From: an uncultured Nitrosomonadales bacterium | GTDB lineage: Bacteria; Pseudomonadota; Gammaproteobacteria; Burkholderiales; Methylophilaceae | Direction: 5' to 3' | Length of the DNA: 9,561 bases | Assembly: GCA_946481065.1 (NCBI GenBank) | Contig: CAMLMA010000073.1 | Coordinates: forward strand, 1 to 9,561 | Shown: positions 1 through 6,725 of the stretch, one piece after another | How the letters are laid out: every line of letters starts with the position of its first letter | Position numbering within the stretch: the first letter of the stretch is position 1 | Position numbers and translations under genes: made by a program | Notes under the pieces: model-generated | What the model saw: only the letters and a program-made list of their open reading frames with translations | Databases searched by the model: none | What the model was told of the DNA's origin: nothing

Positions 1-1
1 G

Positions 2-103
2 CGACTCAAAACATTTGAGGAGACGACCGTGGCTGGCGATATGCGACAGCTCGATACGGCGATCCGGTCGCGACTCGCATGTCTGAAAACCTCCTCTTCC
101 TGA
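2..103 (+). CDS. 3' end of an unidentified upstream gene (partial)
   Basis: An open frame enters from the left edge and ends with TGA at 101-103. It gives 33 C-terminal residues ending ...LACLKTSSS, with a mixed charged composition that is plausible for a protein tail. It would overlap the next gene by 25 bases, which fits the tight packing of the downstream genes. A competing frame is also open to a TGA at 84-86 but is implausibly Arg/Ser-rich. The remaining frame stops at 16-18. There is no recognisable motif. From context it is probably another H4MPT/methanofuran cofactor gene, but this is inference and the frame choice is uncertain. Confidence 0.35.
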   Translation, partial: RLKTFEETTVAGDMRQLDTAIRSRLACLKTSSS

Positions 104-1479
104 CCGGAAGGCTCGCAGAAAAGAGCCTGCAGAAGGTCTTGGCTGGCATGCAGCCGACAGATTTCAAGTATCGTATCGCCCAGATCGGCGTCTCTGTCGC
201 CGCACTGATGACGCCCGAATTGATCCTGCGCCGTTTGCCTGATGCAGGCGACGCCGATAGGATCGTCTTGCCTGGCCTCTGTCGGGGTGACCTGAACCTG
301 CTGGAAGCCAAATACGGCATCCCGGCCGAGCGTGGCCCCGAGGATCTGAAAGATCTGCCCCAGTATTTTGGGCAAGGCGGCAAGTCACCTGATCTATCCA
401 GGCACGATGTGAAGATCTTCGCCGAGATCGTGGAGGCTCCAGACCTCAGTGTCGAGGGTATCTTGCGGCGCGCGAGCCGTTATCGGGAGCAGGGCGCGGA
501 TGTCATCGACATTGGCTGCCTGCCGAATACGCCGTTCCCGCATCTTTCCGAGGCTATTCAAGCGCTCAAGGCGGAAGGGTATCAGGTCAGTGTGGATTCG
601 CTCAGTAGCGAAGATCTCTTGCTTGCAGGACGCTCGGGTGCCGATTACCTTCTGAGCCTGACCGAGAAGACGCTCTGGATCGCCGATGAAGTGGCGGCGG
701 TGCCGATCCTTATCCCTGCCAAGCCAGGCAATCTCGCCTCGCTTTATCGTGCCATCGAGGGCATGCAGAAGAAACAGAAGCCATTCATTGCAGATGCGAT
801 CCTGGATCCGATCCCTTTCGGTCTGACGCAGTCGATCGTCCGCTATCAGCGTCTACGCAAGCGCTATCCCGATATCGAGATCATGATGGGCGTCGGCAAT
901 CTCACCGAACTTACCGATGCGGATACGACCGGGATCAACGCCATTCTCTTCGGTGTGATCGCCGAGCTTGGGTTGAACGCCGTCCTGGCGACTGCCGTCA
1001 GTCCGCATGCTGCCAATGCCGTTGCCGAAGCGGATGTCGCAAGACGCGTTATGTATGCCGCACGCGAGGATCGGCGTCTTCCGAGAGACTACAGCGATGG
1101 GCTGCTGGGTTTGCATGACCGCCGGCCATTTACTTACAGCGTCGAGGAGATCGCCGAGCTAGCAGCCCAGATCAAGGATCCCAGTTTCCGCATCCTGGTC
1201 AGCGAAGCAGGTGTGCATATCTTCAATCGGGACGGTTTGTTCCACGATACGGATCCTTTTCGACTCTATCCGCATCTCAAGGTCGATGACGATGCCTCGC
1301 ACGCCTTTTATCTTGGAGTCGAACTCGCGCGCGCGCAGATCGCCTGGCAGTTGAAAAAGCGTTACCAGCAGGATGAAGAGCTACAGTGGGGCTGCAGCGC
1401 GACATCGCCCCCCAAGGATGGGCGCGTGGCGCATCGCAACGCATCGCTCAAGGAAAAGCGGGAGAAAAAGAAGACATGA
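79..1479 (+). CDS. Dihydropteroate synthase-like protein (DUF6513 family), H4MPT-linked C1 metabolism
   Basis: This 466-residue protein combines an N-terminal domain starting MSENLLFLTGRLAEKSL (typical of DUF6513) with a central TIM-barrel region resembling dihydropteroate synthase. The DHPS-like strand is ADVIDIGCLPNTPFPHL (140-156), followed by VSVDSLS (170-176), DPIPFG (243-248) and GVGNLTELTDADTTGIN (271-287). The C-terminus ends in a Lys/Arg-rich tail (about 445-466). Homologues occur in methanogens and in bacteria with H4MPT. The exact reaction is not settled to my knowledge. A role in joining the pterin to the ribofuranosylaminobenzene moiety is an attractive inference from the DHPS resemblance. 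The ATG at 79 is chosen because the conserved N-terminus begins there. There is no strong Shine-Dalgarno, so translation is probably coupled to the upstream gene. The stop overlaps the next start (ATGA, 1476-1479). Confidence 0.85.
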   Translation: MSENLLFLTGRLAEKSLQKVLAGMQPTDFKYRIAQIGVSVAALMTPELILRRLPDAGDADRIVLPGLCRGDLNLLEAKYGIPAERGPEDLKDLPQYFGQGGKSPDLSRHDVKIFAEIVEAPDLSVEGILRRASRYREQGADVIDIGCLPNTPFPHLSEAIQALKAEGYQVSVDSLSSEDLLLAGRSGADYLLSLTEKTLWIADEVAAVPILIPAKPGNLASLYRAIEGMQKKQKPFIADAILDPIPFGLTQSIVRYQRLRKRYPDIEIMMGVGNLTELTDADTTGINAILFGVIAELGLNAVLATAVSPHAANAVAEADVARRVMYAAREDRRLPRDYSDGLLGLHDRRPFTYSVEEIAELAAQIKDPSFRILVSEAGVHIFNRDGLFHDTDPFRLYPHLKVDDDASHAFYLGVELARAQIAWQLKKRYQQDEELQWGCSATSPPKDGRVAHRNASLKEKREKKKT

Positions 1480-2054
1480 TGATCCTTGAGGCCATCATCA
1501 CGAGTGTCGATGCCAGCCAGCAAGCGCATATCGCGCCATTCGGGGTGCGCGAGCATGGTGAACTGGTCGTTATCGCGCCGTTTCGGCCATCGACCAGTCT
1601 GGATAACTTGCTGTCCAGTCGCAGTGCCGTGATCAACTTGACGGATGATGTGCGCATCTTCGCCGGTGCGCTTACGGGCCGGCGCACTTGGCCTGTGAGG
1701 CCGGCCGAGCGGGTCAGTGGATATGTGCTTGAAGCCGCGTTGGCCCACCGTGAACTGGAATTGGTCGAGGTCAAGGATGATGCCTTGCGCCCTGAGCTCT
1801 ATTTCCGTGTCGTCCATGAGGCGAATCATCGCCCTTTCAGGGGATTCAATCGTGCTCAGGCTGCGGTGATCGAATTGTCCGTGCTCGTCAGCAGGCTACA
1901 CATGCTACCGCTCGACAAGATCGACAACGAGCTTGCCTATCTTTCTATCGCGATTGAAAAGACCGCCGGCGAGCGCGAATTGGAAGCCTGGCGCTGGCTT
2001 ATCGAGGCGGTGGAGAATCACAGAGCGGCGATCCGTGGAGACAATCAGGCATGA
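1476..2054 (+). CDS. DUF447 family protein, probable flavin-binding split-barrel, C1 cofactor cluster
   Basis: This 192-residue protein starts MMILEAIITSVDASQQAHIAPFG and continues with ELVVIAPFRPSTSLDNLL, the pattern of DUF447 proteins. Family structures, as far as I recall, are FMN-binding split barrels related to pyridoxamine phosphate oxidase. It is found beside H4MPT/methanofuran genes in methylotrophs and methanogens, but its reaction is not known to me. The frame is open upstream to 1386. I choose ATG 1476 because family members begin here, it overlaps the previous stop as ATGA, and GGGAG (1460-1464) lies 11 bases upstream; ATG 1479 is also possible. The C-terminal half (about 115-190) looks helical, with a stretch near 150-180 rich in Glu/Leu. 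The stop overlaps the next gene (ATGA, 2051-2054), indicating one translationally coupled operon. Confidence 0.82.
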   Translation: MMILEAIITSVDASQQAHIAPFGVREHGELVVIAPFRPSTSLDNLLSSRSAVINLTDDVRIFAGALTGRRTWPVRPAERVSGYVLEAALAHRELELVEVKDDALRPELYFRVVHEANHRPFRGFNRAQAAVIELSVLVSRLHMLPLDKIDNELAYLSIAIEKTAGERELEAWRWLIEAVENHRAAIRGDNQA

Positions 2055-2764
2055 GCGTACCAGGCCAGACCAGTCGCTTGCTGGTCAGTGTATCCAGCCT
2101 TGCTGAGGCGGAGATGGTGATGCAGGCAGGGGTCGATATTCTCGATCTCAAAAATCCACATGCGGGCGCCCTCGGCGCGTTGGCATTGTCAGACATCCGT
2201 TCGATCGTCAATGCCACTGATGGGCGCAAGCTGGTCAGTGCGACCATCGGAGACGTGCCCATGCAACCGGCATGCATTGTGGATCGGGTCGACGATACCT
2301 TGTCCACGGGCGTGGATATCGTCAAGATCGGGTTTACCGACGCGGCAGAGCGCGATGCCTGCATCGCTGCGCTAGGCGATATTGCGCGACGAGGCGCCAG
2401 ACTCGTGGCGGTGTTGTTCGCGGATGCGGGCTATGACCTGTCGGTATTATCCATGCTGAAAACGGCCGGGTTCTATGGGGTCATGATAGATACTGCCGTT
2501 AAAGATGGTCGCCACTTGCTGGATCATATGACGCTGGCTGAATTGCGGGATTTTGTGCAAACCGCCCGCGAATTGGGTCTTCATTCAGGGCTGGCCGGTT
2601 CATTGCGTGCGGAACATCTCGAGATGCTCATGCCGGTCGGTGCTGACTATATTGGCTTCAGAGGCGGCGTCTGCGATGAATTCGAGCGTTGCAACAGGAT
2701 CATCCCGGACAAGGTATCGGCTTTGCATAAAATGTTGCATAAATGCAACACAATGCGGCTTTGA
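2051..2764 (+). CDS. mfnB: (5-formylfuran-3-yl)methyl phosphate synthase (MfnB, DUF556)
   Basis: MfnB makes (5-formylfuran-3-yl)methyl phosphate (4-HFC-P) from two glyceraldehyde-3-phosphate molecules, the first committed step to the furan of methanofuran. In bacteria this furan belongs to the methylofuran of the formyltransferase/hydrolase complex. The 237-residue protein follows the archaeal enzyme closely: LLVSVSSLAEAE at the N-terminus, DILDLKNPHAGALGA with K34, LVSATIGDVPMQP (61-73), DIVKIG with K92, DTAVKDG with K151, and LAGSL plus GFRGGVC near 181-208. K34 and K151 align with the catalytic lysines K27 and K155 of the Methanocaldococcus jannaschii enzyme (from memory). The ATG overlaps the DUF447 stop, with GGAG at 2037-2040 ten bases upstream. 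It is the last gene of the operon. Its last codons contain an 18-bp palindrome, and no U-tract terminator follows. Confidence 0.92.
   Translation: MSVPGQTSRLLVSVSSLAEAEMVMQAGVDILDLKNPHAGALGALALSDIRSIVNATDGRKLVSATIGDVPMQPACIVDRVDDTLSTGVDIVKIGFTDAAERDACIAALGDIARRGARLVAVLFADAGYDLSVLSMLKTAGFYGVMIDTAVKDGRHLLDHMTLAELRDFVQTARELGLHSGLAGSLRAEHLEMLMPVGADYIGFRGGVCDEFERCNRIIPDKVSALHKMLHKCNTMRL
2733..2750. repeat. 18-bp palindrome in the 3' end of mfnB; candidate operator
   Basis: The sequence TGTTGCATAAATGCAACA is an 8-bp inverted repeat around a 2-base centre (AA). The left arm is preceded by a near-direct repeat, with TTGCATAAA at both 2723-2731 and 2735-2743. It lies about 50 bp before the ompA -35 box. 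No U-run follows, so it is a poor intrinsic terminator. It could be a binding site for a dimeric regulator acting on ompA, or chance structure within coding sequence. I cannot assign a regulator. Confidence 0.4.
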
Positions 2765-2799
2765 TGTGTAAAGACGCCGGCCTTGCGCGGTGCAATCAA

Positions 2800-2828
2800 T
2801 TGCCAGTGCCGCTGTCTTTGCGTATAGT
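2800..2828 (+). promoter_or_regulatory. sigma70-type promoter of the ompA-family gene
   Basis: The -35 box TTGCCA (2800-2805) and -10 box TATAGT (2823-2828) each match consensus at five of six positions and are separated by exactly 17 bp. Transcription would start near 2835, giving a leader of about 30 bases. This fits a highly expressed outer-membrane protein gene. Start-site mapping would be needed to prove it. Confidence 0.75.
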
Positions 2829-2852
2829 GAAATCAAATGTTTCGACCTACAC

Positions 2853-2856
2853 GGAG
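2853..2856 (+). promoter_or_regulatory. Ribosome binding site deciding the ompA start
   Basis: GGAG ends eight bases before ATG 2865. No comparable site precedes the in-frame ATG at 2790, which also lies upstream of the promoter. Confidence 0.7.
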
Positions 2857-2864
2857 TGAATAAA

Positions 2865-3959
2865 ATGAAGAAATCCCTGATTGGCCTCGCAGTTGCTGGT
2901 GTCATCGGCCTGACCTCTATGGCGGCCAGCGCAGAAGAAGCGTTTACCGGTTCTTGGTATGCAGTCCCTGGTGTGAGCCTGACCCACCCAGACAGTGACT
3001 TGGATGCTGACAGTACCGGTGCAGGCGGCTTCCTTCGCCTCGGTAAGGAATTGAGCGAGCACTGGGATGTGCAGATCGGTGTAGGTCATGCACGTACGGA
3101 TGAAGATACTGGCCTTGCTGGTGTCGGCGGCCGCTACAAACAAACGCTGTTCGGTGTCGATGCTCTTTACATGTTCAGCCGTGACAAGTTCCGCCCATTC
3201 CTGCTTGCAGGTATCGGCGCTGCCCGCAACAAGGTCGATTACAGCAACCTCGGCCTGACCGACGACAGCAAGACTTCCTGGATGGCGAACGTGGGTATCG
3301 GTGCACAATATCTCTTCAACGATACCTTCGGTATTCAAGCTGACCTGCGTCATGTCTGGAGCCGCGCAGAAGTACGAGGCGCTCCAGCAGGCACCTTGTT
3401 CAATGGCGATGAGACCATTGGCAATACCTACCTGAACCTCGGCGCTATCTTCCGCTTTGGCGCACCTAAGCCAGCTGTGGCAGCAGCCGAGCCGATGCCG
3501 ATGTCTGAGCCATTGCCAGAGATTGCACCTGTTGACGAACCTACTCCAGAGCCTATCGGCCCTGCTGCGCCGGCTTTCGAGAAGATCACTCTGGCCTCCG
3601 AAGTCCTGTTCGCATTCGATAAGGACACGCTGAAGGAAGAGGGCAAGGCCAAGCTGAACGATGAAGTCGTCGGCAAGATGAAGGCGCATCCTGAAGTCGA
3701 GCTGCTGCTGATCACTGGTCATACCGACCGTATCGGCGATGCCAACTACAACCAAAAGCTTTCCGAGCGTCGTGCCAATCAGGTTAAGAAATACCTGGTC
3801 AGCCAAGGTATCGAAGCTAATCGTCTGCATGCTGTCGGTAAGGGCGAGAACGAGCCGGTCGTAGATTGCAAGGGTGTTCGCGGCAAGAAGGCCATCGAAT
3901 GCCTGCAACCTAACCGTCGCGTGGTTGTTGAGATCGAAGTACAACGTGCCGGTAACTAA
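2865..3959 (+). CDS. ompA: OmpA-family outer membrane protein with peptidoglycan-binding domain
   Basis: This 364-residue protein anchors the outer membrane to peptidoglycan. Residues 1-23 are a signal peptide (MKK start, hydrophobic core, cleavage after ASA at 21-23). Residues 24-199 form the predicted eight-stranded barrel, with alternating strands such as WDVQIGVGHA and TYLNLGAIFRFG. Residues 200-238 are a Pro/Glu-rich linker. Residues 239-360 are the OmpA C-terminal domain, with GHTDRIGDANYNQKLSERRA (285-304) and PNRRVVVEI (349-357). D288 and R303 match the diaminopimelate-binding pair of E. coli OmpA, and C335/C346 the periplasmic disulfide. The frame is open to ATG 2790, but I choose ATG 2865 because it begins the signal peptide and has GGAG (2853-2856) eight bases upstream. 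It has its own promoter and terminator. The paralogue identity and symbol are by family resemblance. Confidence 0.93.
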   Translation: MKKSLIGLAVAGVIGLTSMAASAEEAFTGSWYAVPGVSLTHPDSDLDADSTGAGGFLRLGKELSEHWDVQIGVGHARTDEDTGLAGVGGRYKQTLFGVDALYMFSRDKFRPFLLAGIGAARNKVDYSNLGLTDDSKTSWMANVGIGAQYLFNDTFGIQADLRHVWSRAEVRGAPAGTLFNGDETIGNTYLNLGAIFRFGAPKPAVAAAEPMPMSEPLPEIAPVDEPTPEPIGPAAPAFEKITLASEVLFAFDKDTLKEEGKAKLNDEVVGKMKAHPEVELLLITGHTDRIGDANYNQKLSERRANQVKKYLVSQGIEANRLHAVGKGENEPVVDCKGVRGKKAIECLQPNRRVVVEIEVQRAGN

Positions 3960-3977
3960 ACGTTAACCCGGAACTTT

Positions 3978-4004
3978 AAAAGCCCCGCTTAGCGGGGCTT
4001 TTTT
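3978..4004 (+). terminator. Strong intrinsic terminator after ompA
   Basis: Arms 3978-3988 (AAAAGCCCCGC) and 3992-4002 (GCGGGGCTTTT) form an 11-bp stem with a three-base loop (TTA). A run of six T follows at 3999-4004, partly within the stem. It lies 19 bases after the ompA stop and separates ompA from the next transcription unit. Confidence 0.92.
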
Positions 4005-4015
4005 ATGGCTGAAAA

Positions 4016-4024
4016 TGGTATAAC
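4016..4024 (+). promoter_or_regulatory. Candidate extended -10 promoter placing transcription at the mtaD ATG
   Basis: TGGTATAAC contains the TGN extension (4016-4018) and a -10 hexamer TATAAC (4019-4024, five of six to consensus). No convincing -35 box lies at the expected distance, which falls inside the ompA terminator. The normal 6-7 base gap from the -10 box places the +1 at about 4031, the A of the start codon, implying a leaderless mRNA. Confidence 0.5.
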
Positions 4025-4030
4025 ACACGC

Positions 4031-5374
4031 ATGGATCACAAATTGGAAATCGACCAGCTAATCGAAGCTAGATGGCTGGTGCCGATATTGCCGGAGACCA
4101 AGGCATTGGAAGGTCAGGCGGTCGCCATCCACGACGGCCTTATCCTCGAAGTGTTGCCTGTAGAGCTTGCCCGCACAAAATACCATGCCAAACACCACCA
4201 AGTGCTCAGCGAACATGTGCTGATGCCGGGTTTGATCAATCTGCATACCCATGCTGCGATGTCCTTGATGCGCGGTTTGGCGGACGATCTCGGCTTGATG
4301 CCATGGCTGCAGGAACATATATGGCCTGCCGAGAAACAGCTGGTCTCTGAGCGATTCGTACATGACGGTACGCTGCTCGCTGTAGCAGAGATGTTGCGAG
4401 GCGGCGTCACCTGTTTCAACGATATGTATTTCTTTCCGCAGGCTGCGGCAGAAGCCGTTATCAAGGCCGGCATACGGGCCAACCTTGGTTTGGTGGTGCT
4501 GGAGTTTCCTTCAATCTATGCGAATGATGCGGACGATTACCTGCAAAAAGGCTTCGATGCTCGCGACCAATGGCGTGATCAAGCCTTGATCACAAGTAGT
4601 CTGGCACCTCATGCGCCATATACTATCGAGGATCGCACCTTCGAAAAAGTGATCACCTATGCCGAGCAATTGAGCCTGGGGATCCATACCCATCTTCATG
4701 AAACCACCACCGAGATCGAGCAGAGCCTGCTCCAGCATGGTAGACGACCAATACAGCGTTTATCCGATCTTGGCCTGTTAGGGCCCAACCTCGTCGCGGC
4801 TCATTGTGTCCATCTGCAAGAGGATGAGATGGAGCGCATGGCGCAATATGGTTGCCATATCGCCCACTGCCCGACATCCAATCTTAAATTGGCGAGCGGT
4901 ATCGCCCCCATCGCAATGCTGGAGCGCCATGGCATCAATATCGGTATCGGGACAGATGGCGCGGCGAGCAACAATCGTCTCGATATGTTCGCCGAGATGC
5001 GATTGGCGGCGTTGCTGGCTAAAGGCAGTACGGGAGATGCGTCCGCGATACCGGCACAGACAGCGTTGCGCATGGCGACCATCAACGCCGCCAGAGCGCT
5101 TGGTCTGGACGAACGCATCGGTTCTGTGGAGGCCGGTAAGGCAGCTGATCTGATCGCCGTGCGTATTGCCAGCCCGGAAACGCTGCCTTGTTTCGATCCG
5201 GTCTCGCACCTTGTCTACGTCAGTGGACGCGAACATGTCACCCATACCTGGGTGGCTGGCGAATTGTGTTATCACAAACCCGATGGCACCGATGGCGTCT
5301 ATGCTCATCTGGAACCTACGGAACTGAAAGCCATCCATGCAGTATGGCAACCACGATTGAATGCATTCAAATGA
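4031..5374 (+). CDS. mtaD: Amidohydrolase, probable 5'-methylthioadenosine/S-adenosylhomocysteine deaminase (TRZ/ATZ family)
   Basis: This 447-residue metal-dependent hydrolase probably deaminates the adenine of methylthioadenosine and perhaps S-adenosylhomocysteine in the cytoplasm. Amidohydrolase landmarks are the HxH metal ligands [10 protein letters not shown] (H72, H74), APHAPYT (193-199), HTHLHET (H221 metal, E224 substrate), AAHCVHL (H258), [12 protein letters not shown] (279-290) and [16 protein letters not shown] with metal ligand D309. A C-terminal return strand, [14 protein letters not shown] (364-377), completes the fold. In Pseudomonas aeruginosa the equivalent gene PA3170 lies just before ubiG (PA3171) and PA3172, the same order as here, and encodes a methylthioadenosine deaminase. 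ATG 4031 is the only start in this frame after the in-frame stop at 4010-4012, yet no Shine-Dalgarno precedes it. Other deaminations (guanine or triazine type) are less likely. The stop overlaps ubiG (ATGA, 5371-5374). Confidence 0.85.
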   Translation: MDHKLEIDQLIEARWLVPILPETKALEGQAVAIHDGLILEVLPVELARTKYHAKHHQVLSEHVLMPGLINLHTHAAMSLMRGLADDLGLMPWLQEHIWPAEKQLVSERFVHDGTLLAVAEMLRGGVTCFNDMYFFPQAAAEAVIKAGIRANLGLVVLEFPSIYANDADDYLQKGFDARDQWRDQALITSSLAPHAPYTIEDRTFEKVITYAEQLSLGIHTHLHETTTEIEQSLLQHGRRPIQRLSDLGLLGPNLVAAHCVHLQEDEMERMAQYGCHIAHCPTSNLKLASGIAPIAMLERHGINIGIGTDGAASNNRLDMFAEMRLAALLAKGSTGDASAIPAQTALRMATINAARALGLDERIGSVEAGKAADLIAVRIASPETLPCFDPVSHLVYVSGREHVTHTWVAGELCYHKPDGTDGVYAHLEPTELKAIHAVWQPRLNAFK

Positions 5375-6072
5375 CAGTCAGAGAAAACGTAGATCAAGCG
5401 GAATTACAGAAATTCGCAGCCCTCGCACATCGCTGGTGGGATCCCAACAGCGAGTTCAAGCCTTTACACGAGATCAATCCATTGCGACTGGATTATATCG
5501 ACCGGCATGCCGGTTTGCAGGGCAAGCGGGTGTTGGATGTCGGTTGCGGCGGTGGGATCCTGTCGGAATCAATGAGCGCCCGCGGTGCCGACGTGACCGG
5601 TATCGACCTGGGCGAGAAAGCGCTGAAAGTCGCTCAGTTACATCAGTTGGAATCCGGTGCCCGAGTCAATTACCGACTTGTGGCGGTCGAGACCATGGCA
5701 ACAGAGCAACCGGCTAGCTATGACGTCGTCACCTGCATGGAGATGCTGGAGCATGTACCCGATCCCGCTGCCGTGATAGAGGCCTGCGCCAAGTTGGTCA
5801 AGCCAGGCGGGTCGGTGTTCTTCTCTACCATCAACCGCAATCCGAAAGCCTACTTGTTCGCGGTCTTGGGTGCGGAATATATCCTTAACATGCTGCCCCG
5901 CGGCACGCATGCCTACGAGAAATTCATCAAACCTTCCGAACTTTCACACTGGGCTCGCGTTGCAGGGCTGACCACGAATGATATCAAGGGCATGAGTTAT
6001 AACCCCCTTACCAAGCAGTATCGTCTTGGAAATGATGTCTCCGTCAACTATTTGATGTGCATGGCGAAATAG
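5371..6072 (+). CDS. ubiG: Ubiquinone biosynthesis O-methyltransferase UbiG
   Basis: UbiG carries out both SAM-dependent O-methylations of ubiquinone biosynthesis, at the inner face of the membrane. The 233-residue length is close to E. coli UbiG (240). Family signatures are [20 protein letters not shown] (15-34) with NPLRLDYI after it, SAM motif [10 protein letters not shown] (54-62), acidic motif GIDLGEKAL (77-85), [12 protein letters not shown] (121-132), and [12 protein letters not shown] (151-162). Next comes a hydrophobic segment (about 160-176) that may contact the membrane. The frame is open back to 5188. ATG 5344 is possible, but ATG 5371 matches family N-termini (VDQAELQKF follows) and overlaps the mtaD stop as ATGA. 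No strong Shine-Dalgarno is visible, so translation is probably coupled to mtaD. Confidence 0.96.
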   Translation: MTVRENVDQAELQKFAALAHRWWDPNSEFKPLHEINPLRLDYIDRHAGLQGKRVLDVGCGGGILSESMSARGADVTGIDLGEKALKVAQLHQLESGARVNYRLVAVETMATEQPASYDVVTCMEMLEHVPDPAAVIEACAKLVKPGGSVFFSTINRNPKAYLFAVLGAEYILNMLPRGTHAYEKFIKPSELSHWARVAGLTTNDIKGMSYNPLTKQYRLGNDVSVNYLMCMAK

Positions 6073-6725
6073 CCGTGTCGTCAGTCATTCTGTTCGATCT
6101 GGACGGTACGCTTGCCGATACGGCACCTGACCTTGCGCTTGCGCTCAACATGCAGCGCGAGCGGCACGGACTCGCGCCATTGCCGCTGGAAGCGATCAGG
6201 CCATACGCCTCACATGGATCGCGAGGGCTCTTGTCCATCGGATTCGGGCTGACGCCGGCAGATGCTTCTTTTGAGGCTATGCGTGATGAATATCTCAGCC
6301 TATATGATGCGGTGTTCACGAATGCCCCGCAGTTATTCAGTGATATGGCAGTGTTATTGAGCGAGATCGAATCCGCCGGCAAGGCATGGGGTGTCGTCAC
6401 TAACAAGCCGCGCCGGTTCTCGGCGCCGTTGATGCAGGCCTTGGGTCTGCATGCGCGTGCGGCTTGCTTGGTCTGTGGTGATGATGTGGCCCAGGCCAAG
6501 CCAGCCCCGGACAGTCTCTTGCGCGCCTGCGACCTGGTCGGGCGTAATCCTGCCGATTGTGTCTATGTCGGTGATGCAGAACGGGATATCGCGGCTGGGA
6601 AGGCTGCCGGGATGCGTACCGTGCTGGCCCTGTATGGCTATATCGATGCGACGGAAGAGCCGGAAGCCTGGGCTGCCGATGCGTCGATCAATACGCCATT
6701 GGAGTTGTTGCAGCTGATCAGTTGA
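6057..6725 (+). CDS. HAD-superfamily phosphatase, Gph/MupP type (phosphoglycolate or MurNAc-6-phosphate phosphatase)
   Basis: This is a 222-residue HAD hydrolase of subfamily I. Motif I is [15 protein letters not shown] (nucleophile D14, acid/base D16), motif II VVTNKP (T115), motif III the lysine in [10 protein letters not shown] (K148), and motif [11 protein letters not shown] (D173, D177). The helical cap lies at about residues 24-95. Such genes are usually labelled gph. However, the position right after ubiG and the segments [18 protein letters not shown] and [14 protein letters not shown] resemble Pseudomonas MupP, which dephosphorylates MurNAc-6-phosphate in peptidoglycan recycling. The ATG at 6057 overlaps ubiG by 16 bases. 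GTG 6075, two bases after the ubiG stop, would give [13 protein letters not shown], the more usual N-terminus; neither has a clear ribosome binding site. The enzyme class is firm, the substrate is not. Confidence 0.88.
   Translation: MHGEIAVSSVILFDLDGTLADTAPDLALALNMQRERHGLAPLPLEAIRPYASHGSRGLLSIGFGLTPADASFEAMRDEYLSLYDAVFTNAPQLFSDMAVLLSEIESAGKAWGVVTNKPRRFSAPLMQALGLHARAACLVCGDDVAQAKPAPDSLLRACDLVGRNPADCVYVGDAERDIAAGKAAGMRTVLALYGYIDATEEPEAWAADASINTPLELLQLIS

Noticed and set aside
1386..1475. A 30-residue N-terminal extension of the DUF447 protein
   Set aside because: It lies entirely inside the preceding gene, has no family resemblance, and the ATGA overlap with a ribosome binding site supports the start at 1476.
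2733..2750. The palindrome as an intrinsic terminator of the cofactor operon
   Set aside because: It lies before the stop codon and is followed by CAATGCGG, not a U-run, so it lacks the needed features.
2847..3944. A 365-codon open frame on the minus strand opposite ompA
   Set aside because: The plus strand has a clear OmpA protein with signal peptide, promoter, ribosome binding site and terminator. The antisense product has no recognisable motif and is a by-product of biased codon use in a highly expressed gene.
4778..5350. A 190-codon minus-strand open frame within the amidohydrolase gene
   Set aside because: It is a shadow of a gene with intact catalytic motifs. No start signal or motif supports it.
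5188..5370. A long N-terminal extension of UbiG
   Set aside because: It overlaps the conserved end of the amidohydrolase gene and gives a Trp/Arg/Cys-rich shadow sequence. Family alignment supports starting at 5371.
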